Shown: one piece after another, positions 27,159 to 36,281 of the stretch | How positions within the stretch are numbered: position 1 is the stretch's first letter | Layout: each line of letters opens with the position of its first letter | Origin: JACJWR01 sp963842975 | GTDB lineage: Bacteria; Actinomycetota; Actinomycetes; S36-B12; UBA10799 | Length of the DNA: 64,000 nucleotides | Direction: 5' to 3' | Assembly (NCBI GenBank): GCA_963842975.1 | Contig: CAWJIH010000012.1 | Coordinates: 53,115 to 117,114, forward strand | Notes under the pieces: model-generated | Databases searched by the model: none | What the model saw: the letters and a program-made list of their open reading frames with translations, nothing else | Told to the model about the DNA's origin: nothing | Made by a program: the position numbers and the translations under genes

Positions 27159-28967
27159 CTGCGCGCTGCGTGTTCCGCCAGCACGTGCAGACTGCCTTGC
27201 CTGCGCCATGGCGAAGGTCGCCTCCAGGGCATCGTCACCGATGCCTGAAAGGTCAAAAGGTGCTGGTAGCAGCATTTCCACATTCCGATCCAGCGGAGAT
27301 CCTCGGTGCATCATTGGGCGTGCGGTCCAATCGTTGGCCGCGAACTGCCGGCTGAGCGAAGCCAATCCGGTCGGCGAGAAGTCGCCGTCGCGCCACTGTG
27401 GGTCAGAGGCGTGGTCCAGGGTGATGGCGATCAGCGAGATGGTGCCGTCGCGGTTGTCGATGATCTCCACCACCTGGCTCTGCTGCGGGTAGTCGATGCA
27501 GGAGGCAGTGGTGATCTCCCACAATCCGCCGGAATCCGTCGACCGGCCGGTCGTGCCGTTTCGAGGGTGGGCCTGGATGGTGTTGATGTGGGTGTGCCCG
27601 TTGAGCCACGCCACCACGTTGGGGTACTTCAGCAACATGGCGAGGAACTCCTCGGCGTGTACTAGCGGCTCGCGGGGCCAGAGCACGCTCTGGGCGGTGT
27701 TGTCGAGAGTCAGACTGTTGTGATGGCTGAGGACACACACCAGTTTCTTGGCCACCGCCGCCTGCTGGATGCCCGCCTCCAACCACTCAAACTGGTTTCG
27801 CGGCAGCGCGCCGTCGGCACCGATCACCAGGTTGCAGGTGTCCAGCCCGAAGACTTGCAGCGCCGGGCCGATGTCCGCACTCCAGTACGTTGTCTGGCTG
27901 GCGAGGTTGTCTTGGGTGAATCCGTGGCCCACCGGGCCGGGGGTGGCCGGCGAGTCGAAGTGTTGCTTCATGAAGTCCAGCGCCGCCAGTAGCCTGCGGT
28001 TCGGATCAGCGGTGACCTTCTTGACGCCGCTGCTCAGGCCGAACTGTTGACGCAGCGCGTTGGTGCCACGAGTCAGGGCGCTGACGTCGGTGGCAGCCCC
28101 CGTGAGGATGCCGCTGCTCATGGCGGCGAAGGTGTAGGCCTTGCGGCTGCCGGTGGCGAGATTGCGGAACGACTGGTCGATGCTGAAGGTCCCCGCCATG
28201 AGCGTGTCGTGGTTGCCGTAGACGGTGTACCAGGGCGCCGGGGAACCGGGGGATCGCACCGGTGTGGTGACGATCGAGTCCATCAGCCCGGGGATTGTCG
28301 GGAAGCCGTAGGCGCCGTAGGGGTCGATCGAAGGATCGTCGGGATGGTAGGCGTAGGTGGCCTCCGGCCAGACCTGCACTCCCTCGTAGGTGTTCGGATC
28401 GCCACTGTTCGGCAGGACTTCCAACCCGTCGAAGGTGTCGATGCACCAACGCAATTCGAGGTTCGACAGCCGGTCGGAGTTGTCGCCGGTGTTGAGCACG
28501 GCCAGCATGGGGGCGCCGGTAACCGGACTGCGAGCGGCGTCGGAGAGCGCCGTCACCATCGCAGCGTGGACATGAACCGACATCGCCTCTTGAGGTCGGC
28601 TCGCCCCCGGTTCAATATTGCTGGCGGGATCCAGCCACGCGGGAGTCTGGGCGTCGATGATGTGGATGTCCGAGGTGTGCCCGACGTACGCCAAAGACCG
28701 ACGCTGAGCCTCACGCCCTGGGGAGGGGTCTGCCGCAAGGAGGTCCGTGCGAACCGTGAGGGATTCCCCTGGACCAGCAGTGAGTAGTCGGTAGCTCCGG
28801 TTCTGGGGCGCAGTGCGCTGCAGGATCGTCTGTTGAAGTGTCGTTGGCACGTCCGCGGGGGCGAGAGGTTGTGCGGCCACGCGAGCCAAGTCGTCCCGAG
28901 GCAGCCCGAAACTCGCGGCGAGGGCAGCCGTGAGCCCCAGGAAACGCCGCCTGCTCAAGCCAGCCAT
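27153..28967 (-). CDS. Tat-exported metallophosphoesterase, intact paralogue
   Basis: 604 residues from ATG 28967 behind AAGGAGGTGGC. Twin-arginine signal SRRRFLGLTAALAASFG. Metal-binding blocks as in the copy at the left edge: SDIHIIDAQ, NTGDNSD, YGNHD, LSHHNS, NGHTHINTI. The two proteins align over their whole length with the same signal, the same PLAPADVPTTL linker and the same end, so they arose by duplication, now about 27 kb apart and on opposite strands. Unlike the first copy, no lipoprotein or membrane gene follows it. The hydrolysed substrate, exported across the membrane in folded form, is unknown. Confidence 0.88.
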   Translation of the reverse strand: MAGLSRRRFLGLTAALAASFGLPRDDLARVAAQPLAPADVPTTLQQTILQRTAPQNRSYRLLTAGPGESLTVRTDLLAADPSPGREAQRRSLAYVGHTSDIHIIDAQTPAWLDPASNIEPGASRPQEAMSVHVHAAMVTALSDAARSPVTGAPMLAVLNTGDNSDRLSNLELRWCIDTFDGLEVLPNSGDPNTYEGVQVWPEATYAYHPDDPSIDPYGAYGFPTIPGLMDSIVTTPVRSPGSPAPWYTVYGNHDTLMAGTFSIDQSFRNLATGSRKAYTFAAMSSGILTGAATDVSALTRGTNALRQQFGLSSGVKKVTADPNRRLLAALDFMKQHFDSPATPGPVGHGFTQDNLASQTTYWSADIGPALQVFGLDTCNLVIGADGALPRNQFEWLEAGIQQAAVAKKLVCVLSHHNSLTLDNTAQSVLWPREPLVHAEEFLAMLLKYPNVVAWLNGHTHINTIQAHPRNGTTGRSTDSGGLWEITTASCIDYPQQSQVVEIIDNRDGTISLIAITLDHASDPQWRDGDFSPTGLASLSRQFAANDWTARPMMHRGSPLDRNVEMLLPAPFDLSGIGDDALEATFAMAQARQSARAGGTRSAQL

Positions 28968-29968
28968 GCCACCTCCTTGGAGTCAGGCCGGTCACCTCGG
29001 GACAGCCGCTGCCCGAAGATGGGACGGCGGGGTATTCCATCGGCGTAGAGGTAAATCTGCACCGTGAGCAGACTATGCGTCGGGTCATTCATTGGCCTGC
29101 TGGATCGTTCGCTCCAAGTGGAGTGTCACGCCTCCAGCCCCTCATCCCGAATGGCGCGACCTGGCCCGCCTGGAAGTGACGGAACATCCATGTCAGCCCA
29201 TCCGAGCATCGCGCGGCCTCCGGCACCATGAGATCCACCTCCATGCCGGTGCTGATGTGGAATCAGTGCCCTGGTTCTTGGTGCCTCTCGGAGTGTCCGT
29301 GCTACCTGCTCAGTGGCCTGCTCTTGGATTTGCGGTCGAGCATCCATTCGCTTCTGGACTCACAACGTGCGTATATGCGCATAGCGCCTGATCGTTTCTA
29401 ATCCAGTTAGAAAGTGGGGGCGTTTAGCCCCGAGGAAAAAGGGGAGTCGACGATCTCGGGCAACCCTGCGACGCAGACCACTCATGCGTATGGGGGCTCA
29501 GCTGTCGACGAGTTCCGGAAACTCCACTGTTCTCGCACCTACAGAATTTGGGGAGTTTCCGGAGAGTGTGGCCTCACTCAGAGGAACGTGACGTTGGGCT
29601 TGCATCGAAGAAGTCGACGCCGCCGGCAACCCCCGCCTGCACACCGGGCGCGGTAGCCGCCTATCCCGAGCGCGGCCTCCGCACCCCCTTCCGCCCGAGA
29701 AGTGAAATCCTCGGCCTGCAGCAGCAAAACCAAAGAGTTTGGTAGGTCCAGGCCCCGACTCTTGTCAGGGCCCGTGGCGGGGTACTTACGAAACCCCATC
29801 TGAGCAAGTCAGATGTCGGCGCACCAGTGTGCTTGCTGGCATTGGCACGCGTTTTGGGCACTTTCGTGCATACCTATTCCCGACGACAACGAGGTGTGGG
29901 TCCGCTCCCGCGGGGTCATCCGCTTCTTGTGGGCACCCCCGTCGCGCAGACGATTGATGGGGTGTCAA
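28968..29968. other. 1-kb stretch without a convincing gene
   Basis: No frame has both good codon bias and a plausible start. GC content looks lower than in neighbouring genes, especially 29380-29600. Two hairpins are present: a 7-bp stem (TTTCTAA/TTAGAAA) at 29395-29413 and a 12-bp perfect inverted repeat at 29514-29563. The stretch looks like decayed accessory DNA between the metallophosphoesterase and the RES remnant. Confidence 0.5.
29514..29563. repeat. 12-bp perfect inverted repeat
   Basis: TCCGGAAACTCC (29514-29525) and its exact reverse complement (29552-29563) are separated by 26 bp. No T-run follows. It lies in non-coding DNA and could be the ends of a lost or miniature element, a protein-binding site, or chance. 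Confidence 0.45.
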
Positions 29969-30492
29969 CTAGTGGATAGTGAGTCCCCAGGAGTTGGCAA
30001 CCTTCAACAACTCAGAGTCAGTTTGTTCGATAGGGCCACGGAATTGCTCGTCCACGACGAATCTGTCTCCGAAAAGCGCCCAGCAGTCGAAGTGTCCTAA
30101 CTTCGAGATGTAGTGAATTCCCGCATACAGTGGCTCTCCCGAAGTTGGGTCCTGCTCCGCGTAGATCTGTGAGGCGATCGCACGCGTGAGTACGCGGTTC
30201 ATGCTCGTCACGGAAGACAGATCAATTGTTAAGACCTGTGGATCGGTCCTCTGCCCGATTGCGTGGCTGGGCGCACCTTCGGAGAGGATGATCTGAAAGT
30301 CCTCTGGATTCTGATCAGGACCGGCGTGGGCTCGTAAGTCGCCGCAAGTCGCTGAGTAGCTGCCGCTGCTGGTTCCACAAGACCGGGAACGTGCTGGCCG
30401 CGCCGCCCAAGTCGGCCCAGCCCGGGACGATGGCGGCAATTCGTTTCGCATTCAGGCCTTACTCCGGCGAATCTGCCGGGTTCGTGCCACAT
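29969..30492 (-). pseudogene. RES-domain NAD+-degrading toxin-like gene, decayed or frameshifted
   Basis: The C-terminal about 120 codons of this minus-strand frame read like the end of a RES domain: LTRAIASQIYAEQDP, GIHYISKLGHFDCWALFGDRF and LLKVANSWGLTIH. These match the RES pattern of an alanine-rich helix, G-I-x-Y-x-S, a WALF strand and a final RVARxxGL-type helix. The upstream half is not in the same frame: a sensible stretch (KRIAAIVPGWADLGGAASTF) appears in another frame just after a stop codon. Either several indels or genuine decay are needed. RES toxins degrade NAD+ and are usually paired with an Xre-type antitoxin; no antitoxin gene is recognisable here. Confidence 0.5.
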
Positions 30493-30629
30493 CCCCCAGG
30501 TAGCACGGATGGACTACGAGCAACCTCCATTGCCGTGGGTGGGAGTACGTTGGAAGAGGCGGGTTCGGCTTGCCAGCGTGTCGGTGGGCAGCGCAACCGC
30601 TTCTTGCACCGCGGTGGTTGGAGGCCGAC

Positions 30630-33600
30630 ATGGGGAGTCAACGCGGCAGGTCGGTCATTGCGATTGCGGTGAGCCTCGCTCTTAGTGTCCTGGCCTGGGA
30701 CGGTGCATCGGCATCTGCGCTAGGCACCCCCTCCCTGCTGACCGAGAATCGGCCCACCACCGCTGAGTTTGACGACCGAGCGCTGACCGAGCAGCCGGAT
30801 GCGCCTGGAGTCGTGGAGCCATCGGGCGAGGATCAGTTGAGTCGACCCGTGACCAGGCTGTTGATCAAATATGCGCCTGGGGTCGTGGCGCCCATGGGTG
30901 AGGGCGCGCGCATCTCGGAAACGCTGGGCACCGACGCCGAACTCACGTCTGGCCCGTCGTTGGGGTTGGGGTGGTCTACCGCTGTTCTTGCGGCGCCACT
31001 CGATGCGTCTGCGGCCCACCGCCTCGCCGCAGACATTGCAGCGTCGCCCGCCATCGACGTCGCAGAGCCGGACATTCGACTGCAACCTAGCGAGCTTCCG
31101 CCTTGGCCGAACGACGCGCTATACCCGAGTCAGTGGAGTCTGTCGTCATTCGGGGATTCGACGTTCATCGACGCGAATGATGGAGAGATTGGCCAGCGAG
31201 TTACCGGAATCAACTGGCGTGAGGCCATCTCCGACGTGTCAGCCCAAGTGCCGACGGTGGCTGTTCTCGATACAGGGTTCACAGTGCACCCGGAGCTCGA
31301 CGGGAACATCGTGCCCGGATACGACTTCATCTCCGATGTCCGTACTGCCAACGATGGTGATGGTCGCGACTCCAATGCTGCCGACCCCGGCAACTGGATC
31401 ACCCCCCAGGAATCAACCGAGCCACCGTTCAGCATGTGGGGCTGCGGGCCTCGCACCAGCGATTGGCACGGCACCCACGTGATGGGCACTCTCTCGGCCA
31501 CTGCCAACAACGCCACCGGCATTGCCGGAGTTGCTCCCGGGGTGCAGGTGCAACCGGTGCGGGTGTTGGGCAAGTGTGGCGGAACCGCGGGCGATGTGGC
31601 GGCAGCAATCGTGTGGGCAGCAGGAGGACTCGTGCCGGGGGTCCCGGAGAACCCAACCCCGGCCAGGGTCGTCAACATGAGTCTGGGTGGATTTGCCCAG
31701 CAGTGTCCGTTTGCTATCGAGGATGCCATCGACTACGCCGCTAGCAAAGGCACGGTGGTAGTCGTAGCTGCCGGTAACGCCAATGACGACGTCCGTTGGT
31801 ACGCGCCCGCCAATTGTGAGGGTGCGGTCACTGTGGCGGCCTATGACGAATGGGGCGCACGTGCTCCATTCAGCAACTTCGGCCAATACGTTGATCTCGC
31901 TGCTCCAGGTGTCGGCATCGTCTCTACGATCAATACCGGCGGCACGGCTCCCGCAAGCTCCGGCTACGCGTCATACTCGGGCACAAGCATGGCTGCTCCC
32001 CATGTTTCGGGCGCCGCCGCCCTGCTCATCGGTGCGCAACCTCACTTGTCGGCAGCCGCGGTACAGCAGTACCTCAAAGACTCTGCTACCCCCTTCAAGG
32101 GCTCTGGCGCTGAAGGTCGTGGCGCCGGCGATTTCACCGCTGGCGCCCCAGCGACCGACTGCTTGGCCGATGACTCCTGCGGCGCCGGTTACCTCAACGC
32201 TGGTGCCATGTTGCAGCGCGTCAGCGCACCTGAACCGCCCACCACCGTTCGGCACACGATCGGCGTCGATCCGCACGCCCCAGGTGCCAGCCTGATTGAG
32301 GTATCGCTCGCCCCCGCGCGATTTCCAGTCGATGCCTATCTCGTGACGGTGTCGGAAGGCAGCACCGTGGTGGAGAATTACGTCACTACTGAACTGCGAT
32401 CCTCGGCCTCCGTACGCCTCACCGACCCGTCGAGTGAAGCGGTGCGCATCAGTGTGCGAGCCACTCGGTTCGGCGTGACAGGCGTGGAGACGTCGAGTAT
32501 GCGAGTGCCCTCGTTCATCAACGCACCACCGGCCAAGCCGACGGTCGTTCACGTGCAACCGGGGAATCGCAAACTAGTGGTGTCGATGCGCGGTGGGTAC
32601 TCGGTGCCGGAGATCTCCTTCATGGTGGCTCGGGCACAACCTGGTGGAGCCGGGTGCAGGTTCCTGCCCTTGACCACACAGGGCACGTGCACAATTGCCG
32701 GACTGGCCAATGGACAGCAGTACTCGATCACCGTTGAGGCGCTCGCAAGTGGCATCACCACGGTGTCTGACCCGGTGGTGGCCTCCCCACTGGCGTCTGC
32801 CCCGCCAAGCTTCGCTGGTCCCCCGACCGTCATTGCCCAGGGTTCCCAGGCGCAGGTCTCGTGGCCTCCCGCCGTAGGTGGGAACCCAATCGACTACTAC
32901 GTGGTCCGCACCGCACCAGCAACTCGAACCAGTTGCGTCGTGCACGCCACTGCGGGCGTGCAAAGCTGCACACTCGCGAACGTTCCCACGGGCGCGCCCT
33001 TCAACGTGTACGTATTGGCGGTCGATAGCGCAGGGGAGTCCGGCTACTCGGATCCATCGGCTGAGTTCACGCTCAACACTGCGGCGATCGCACCCGGTGC
33101 GCCGACCAGTGCGCCGGGTGTACACGGCGGCGCAACTGAGGCCGTGGTGAGCCTGGAGCCGGATGGTTTGCCCTGGTACTGGGGCGGGGCCCCAGACGCG
33201 TCGCGTGGCGTGCGAGTCGTGGCCAGCCCAGGAGGCGGATCCTGTGAGCCGCAGCTGCGATACGACACCACCATGTGGTGCAAGATCTCGGGTCTGGTCA
33301 GTGGCACGGAGTACACCTTCCGTGCTTATGCCTTCACCGCGGCCGGAACATCGGAGGCATCGGATCCGTCCGTTCCCATCGTGGCGACCGAACCAGCCAA
33401 TGAGCCGTTCGTGCCCGTTGCCCCCGTGCGGGTGGCTGACACCCGTATCGGCCAACCGGTGGCGATCCCCACGGTCAAGCAGCCGCTGATGGCGGGAGCA
33501 GTGCTTGAGATCCCCGTTGCGGGCCGATTCGGGGTCCCCGCCAGCGCCAAGGCAGTCGCGCTGAATGTCACCGCTGTTCACCCACATGGTGCCGGACACT

Positions 33601-34532
33601 TGCGCGTCTACCCGTGCGGGCAATCTCGGCCGAACTCGTCGACCGTCAACTTCGCGCCATGGGTCAATGTGGCCAACAGTGCCTACGTTCGGGTGGGTTC
33701 GGAGGGAAAGGTCTGCGTCTACGCGGCTGCCGGAACCGACGTAGTGGTGGATCTCAACGGGTGGTTTCCCGCGGGCGCTAACTACGAGGCGGCCGTTCCT
33801 GTCCGACTCGCCGATACTCGAGCAGCCCAACCGGTTCCATTTCCCTCGGTCAAGCGGAAGGTGCAAGGAGGGTCGGTTCTCGAAGTACCCCTGCTAGGGC
33901 GCGCCGGAATTCCCAACGTTGCTGCGATGGTGGTGCTCAACGTCACCGCCGTGAACGCCGAGGGTGCGGGGCATCTGCGTGTGTACCCGTGTGACGCCAC
34001 CAGGCCGAACGCCTCCACGGTGAACTTCCGGCCGGGTTTCGCGGCGCCCAACCTGGCGGTCGTGAATGTTTCGGGGGAGGGGAAGGCATGCATCTATGCG
34101 GGAACCACAACGGACGTGCTTGTGGACTTGAGCGGCTGGTTCCACGCGGACTCACGGATCGACGGAAGCGTTCCAAAGAGGTTGGTCGATACCCGCCGTG
34201 ACCATCCCGAAGCGCCACCGTTGGTGAAGTGGCCGTTGCAGGCTGGTCAAACCATGGAAGTTCGGGTGACCGGTGGAACGGGCGTACAACTTGATGTTCG
34301 TGCCGTAATCCTCAACGTCACTGCAGTGAATAGCGTGGCGGATGGACACTTGAGGGTGTACCCCTGCGATCAGCTACTACCGAATGCGTCGGTTGTCGAC
34401 TACTTAGCCGGAAACACCGTCGCCAATTCGGCCACCGTGAAGCCCAGTCCAGACGGCTACGTCTGCGTCTACTCGTCCGCGACTACGGATGTGCTCGTGG
34501 ACCTCAATGCCTGGTATCCGGCGTGGCACTGA
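30630..34532 (+). CDS. secreted subtilisin-like serine protease with FN3-like modules and three C-terminal repeat domains
   Basis: 1300 residues from ATG 30630, behind GGAGG. A Sec signal (VIAIAVSLALSVLAWDGASASA) is followed by an I9-like propeptide (RLLIKYAPGVVAP ... AEPDIRLQP) and a peptidase S8 domain with Asp214 (VLDTGF), His280 (WHGTHVMGT) and Ser453 (SGTSMAAPHVSG). Residues about 550-920 hold several fibronectin-III-like modules. The last 375 residues are three copies (starting near 925, 1054 and 1177) of a 115-125-residue module beginning VRxADTR, with LNVTAVxxxxAGHLRVYPC and ending in VLVDLNGWF. This secreted actinobacterial module is common at protein C-termini; its ligand is unknown. 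Likely a cell-surface or extracellular protease. The whole gene is open, in contrast to several neighbours. Confidence 0.9.
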   Translation: MGSQRGRSVIAIAVSLALSVLAWDGASASALGTPSLLTENRPTTAEFDDRALTEQPDAPGVVEPSGEDQLSRPVTRLLIKYAPGVVAPMGEGARISETLGTDAELTSGPSLGLGWSTAVLAAPLDASAAHRLAADIAASPAIDVAEPDIRLQPSELPPWPNDALYPSQWSLSSFGDSTFIDANDGEIGQRVTGINWREAISDVSAQVPTVAVLDTGFTVHPELDGNIVPGYDFISDVRTANDGDGRDSNAADPGNWITPQESTEPPFSMWGCGPRTSDWHGTHVMGTLSATANNATGIAGVAPGVQVQPVRVLGKCGGTAGDVAAAIVWAAGGLVPGVPENPTPARVVNMSLGGFAQQCPFAIEDAIDYAASKGTVVVVAAGNANDDVRWYAPANCEGAVTVAAYDEWGARAPFSNFGQYVDLAAPGVGIVSTINTGGTAPASSGYASYSGTSMAAPHVSGAAALLIGAQPHLSAAAVQQYLKDSATPFKGSGAEGRGAGDFTAGAPATDCLADDSCGAGYLNAGAMLQRVSAPEPPTTVRHTIGVDPHAPGASLIEVSLAPARFPVDAYLVTVSEGSTVVENYVTTELRSSASVRLTDPSSEAVRISVRATRFGVTGVETSSMRVPSFINAPPAKPTVVHVQPGNRKLVVSMRGGYSVPEISFMVARAQPGGAGCRFLPLTTQGTCTIAGLANGQQYSITVEALASGITTVSDPVVASPLASAPPSFAGPPTVIAQGSQAQVSWPPAVGGNPIDYYVVRTAPATRTSCVVHATAGVQSCTLANVPTGAPFNVYVLAVDSAGESGYSDPSAEFTLNTAAIAPGAPTSAPGVHGGATEAVVSLEPDGLPWYWGGAPDASRGVRVVASPGGGSCEPQLRYDTTMWCKISGLVSGTEYTFRAYAFTAAGTSEASDPSVPIVATEPANEPFVPVAPVRVADTRIGQPVAIPTVKQPLMAGAVLEIPVAGRFGVPASAKAVALNVTAVHPHGAGHLRVYPCGQSRPNSSTVNFAPWVNVANSAYVRVGSEGKVCVYAAAGTDVVVDLNGWFPAGANYEAAVPVRLADTRAAQPVPFPSVKRKVQGGSVLEVPLLGRAGIPNVAAMVVLNVTAVNAEGAGHLRVYPCDATRPNASTVNFRPGFAAPNLAVVNVSGEGKACIYAGTTTDVLVDLSGWFHADSRIDGSVPKRLVDTRRDHPEAPPLVKWPLQAGQTMEVRVTGGTGVQLDVRAVILNVTAVNSVADGHLRVYPCDQLLPNASVVDYLAGNTVANSATVKPSPDGYVCVYSSATTDVLVDLNAWYPAWH

Positions 34533-34576
34533 TGGCCAACTGTGCACGTTGACGTCATTCCTTCGGTCGCACTCCA

Positions 34577-34990
34577 TTGAGTTTCATTTGGAAGGCTCAG
34601 GCTCCGAGCGGCCTTCGGCAAGATGAAAGCACCGAACGCGCATCGTTCAGATTCCGGGCTGCTCTCACCCATACGGGCTGGGAGGCCGCGAAGTACGAAG
34701 GTAGCCCGTACACGTTTCTTGAGGTGAAGGTGCCGCCGTTGGCGAGGGCTCCGTCAGGCTCGGCGAAGGCGGCATTTACGCCGCATCTGAGCATGGTCCC
34801 GGCGGTTGGGTCCTCGAGGAGTACCTCTGGGCCTGGATCAACTACCTCCAGCGCGATGTGGTCAACCCCGGCCATAAGGCACTGGTGTATTTCCCCTTCG
34901 CAACCTTGTCGAAGTTCTACTTCGACGGCAACGCGCCGAGGCTGGTGCCACGCCCGCCCCCACCACACCCGCAAAAAGGCCACCGACAGG
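34577..34990 (+). pseudogene. remnant of an unidentified gene
   Basis: The 530 bp between the protease and the tRNA-Ser gene contain no intact gene. One plus-strand frame from 34723 reads GEGGIYAASEHGPGGWVLEE, then YLWAWINYLQRDVVNPGHKA and LVYFPFATLSKFYFDGNAP. This looks like a true protein C-terminus but has no start codon and follows an in-frame TGA. The preceding frame (EAAKYEGSPYTFLEVKV) may be its continuation before an indel. A plausible interpretation is a broken or frameshifted gene; the family is not recognised. Confidence 0.3.
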
Positions 34991-34992
34991 CG

Positions 34993-35025
34993 AACTCCCG
35001 GCCCCAACCTGCGGAACCGGGAGTT
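34993..35025 (-). terminator. hairpin downstream of tRNA-Ser(CGA)
   Basis: A 9-bp stem (AACTCCCGG / CCGGGAGTT) with a 15-nt loop lies 38 bp beyond the 3' end of the minus-strand tRNA-Ser. There is no T-run. It could end the tRNA transcript or the plus-strand remnant. Confidence 0.35.
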
Positions 35026-35062
35026 TCACCAATCAGAGCACTGGCATTTCACCAGACCCCCG

Positions 35063-35152
35063 TGGCGGTGGCGGTGGGATTCGAACCCACGGTGGAGTTG
35101 CCCCCACACACGCTTTCGAGGCGTGCTCCTTTGGCCGCTCGGACACGCCACC
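35063..35152 (-). tRNA. tRNA-Ser(CGA)
   Basis: On the minus strand the acceptor stem GGTGGCG pairs exactly with CGCCACC, followed by discriminator G and an encoded CCA. The anticodon stem ACGC/GCGT closes the loop CTCGAAA, anticodon CGA. A long variable arm (GTGGGGGCAACTCCAC) and the T arm GGTTCGAATCC confirm a serine tRNA. It reads UCG codons. Confidence 0.95.
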
Positions 35153-35245
35153 GCGGGAATCTTACCTGGGAGCAGAGTTGGCGCAGCAACAGGCCCGGTG
35201 TCGCGGGCATCGAATCGCCGCGGCACCGGGCCTGTGGGCTATGAC

Positions 35246-35932
35246 TCAGGCGGCGGGAGTCGGCTGGGGCACGGCGTTGGGGTCGACGGGGGCGGGTGCT
35301 GCCGGCGGGGTGCACCCGGGACCGCTTGCGCTTGGCACTGGTTGGGTCAGTTCCGCCTGGGCGGTAGCGGAGTCCACCAAACCTTCGAACTGGCTCACAA
35401 GCACCAGCTCCAGCGCCACTACGTCGGGCGACTCTTGCATCTCGGCGGCGCCCGCAAGGTAGGCCTCGAGCGTCTTGGCGGCCTCTGCGGAGGTCGGCCC
35501 ATAGCGGATCACTGCCGGCGCGGTGGTGACGTCGGTGGTTCCGTTCCCCACCGTGGCGATCTGGAAGCCGGCACCAGCGAGGGTTTCGGCCGCCGAGGCG
35601 GCTGACCCGGCTGGCGCGGTGGCGTTGAGGACAGTCACCTGGATCTGGTCTGGCGGCAGCGGAGTGGGCGTCACATTCACGGTGACGCACGCCTCCGGCT
35701 CGGCTTCGTTGCCACCATCCGCGGACGTGGTGGAGTCCGACTGGAAAAACTGCCCGATGCCGAAACCGACCCCGAAGAGGACTGCCATTCCCACGAGGGT
35801 GATGAGGATCATCTTGCCGATCGGTGTCTTCTTCACGTCCCCGCCATCGCTCGCCCGTCGACGGGGTGGAGCTGGCCGACTCGAGGCATCGCCCGAGGCC
35901 CCTGGGCCTGTGCTGCTTGGTTCGTCAGTCAT
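35246..35932 (-). CDS. membrane protein with LytR C-terminal domain
   Basis: 228 residues from ATG 35932 (MTDEPSSTGP). A Pro/Ser/Arg-rich cytoplasmic N-terminus of about 45 residues precedes one transmembrane helix (MILITLVGMAVLFGVGFGIG, about residues 38-57), then an extracellular LytR_C domain (QVTVLNATAPAGSAASAAETLAGAGFQIA, then VIRYGPTSAEAA), ending in a Pro/Ala tail. LytR_C is found next to or fused with LytR-CpsA-Psr cell-wall ligases; alone it probably acts in wall polymer attachment. Flanked by two tRNA-Ser genes on the same strand. Confidence 0.85.
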   Translation of the reverse strand: MTDEPSSTGPGASGDASSRPAPPRRRASDGGDVKKTPIGKMILITLVGMAVLFGVGFGIGQFFQSDSTTSADGGNEAEPEACVTVNVTPTPLPPDQIQVTVLNATAPAGSAASAAETLAGAGFQIATVGNGTTDVTTAPAVIRYGPTSAEAAKTLEAYLAGAAEMQESPDVVALELVLVSQFEGLVDSATAQAELTQPVPSASGPGCTPPAAPAPVDPNAVPQPTPAA

Positions 35933-35987
35933 GACCCACACCTTACGAGCGCAGTGGCCCAAGACAGTGAAGGCGCTCGGGCGAGTG

Positions 35988-36075
35988 TGGCGGAGGATGC
36001 GGGATTCGAACCCGCGAGGGGTTGCCCCCAACACGCTTTCCAAGCGTGCGCACTAGGCCACTATGCGAATCCTCC
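35988..36075 (-). tRNA. tRNA-Ser(GGA)
   Basis: Minus strand: acceptor GGAGGAT pairs with ATCCTCC, then G and encoded CCA. Anticodon loop TTGGAAA gives GGA. The long variable arm (GTTGGGGGCAACCCC) is typical of tRNA-Ser. It reads UCC and UCU. The second serine tRNA in 1 kb, just upstream of the SRP RNA on the opposite strand. Confidence 0.95.
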
Positions 36076-36116
36076 GAGGGAGACCTTACGACAGTGCTGC
36101 GGGTGTGGCATAGACT

Positions 36117-36217
36117 GGGTGTCGACCCCCCGCGTGGCGACGTCCCGTTAACCCCCCCAGGGCCGGAAGGCAGCAAGGGTACCCGGGCTCCGTCGGGTAC
36201 GCGGGGGGTCGCCTCAT
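36117..36217 (+). ncRNA. ffs: signal recognition particle RNA, small bacterial type
   Basis: The conserved SRP domain IV loop is present (AGGGCCGGAAGGCAGCAAGG at 36159-36178: GGAA tetraloop region plus the asymmetric AGCA bulge). The ends pair perfectly over 12 bp: 36124-36135 with 36199-36210. The RNA is therefore about 90-100 nt, the 4.5S-like form. It binds Ffh and targets membrane proteins. Its position immediately 5' of dnaX is conserved in many actinobacteria. Exact ends are estimated. Confidence 0.95.
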
Positions 36218-36269
36218 TCCAGCTTTCCCCATCGACTTTTCGGTTGGTGGTTGGCAGCCTGCGCAAGGT

Positions 36270-36275
36270 TAGGGT
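36270..36275 (+). promoter_or_regulatory. -10 hexamer TAGGGT for leaderless dnaX
   Basis: TAGGGT is followed by six bases and GTG 36282, with no Shine-Dalgarno. Transcription should start at the start codon. Confidence 0.6.
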
Positions 36276-36281
36276 GGTGTC

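Noticed and set aside
32574..33866. 430-codon antisense frame over the subtilisin-like protease
   Set aside because: No recognisable domain, Arg/Gly-rich shadow composition, and the sense frame is an intact protease.
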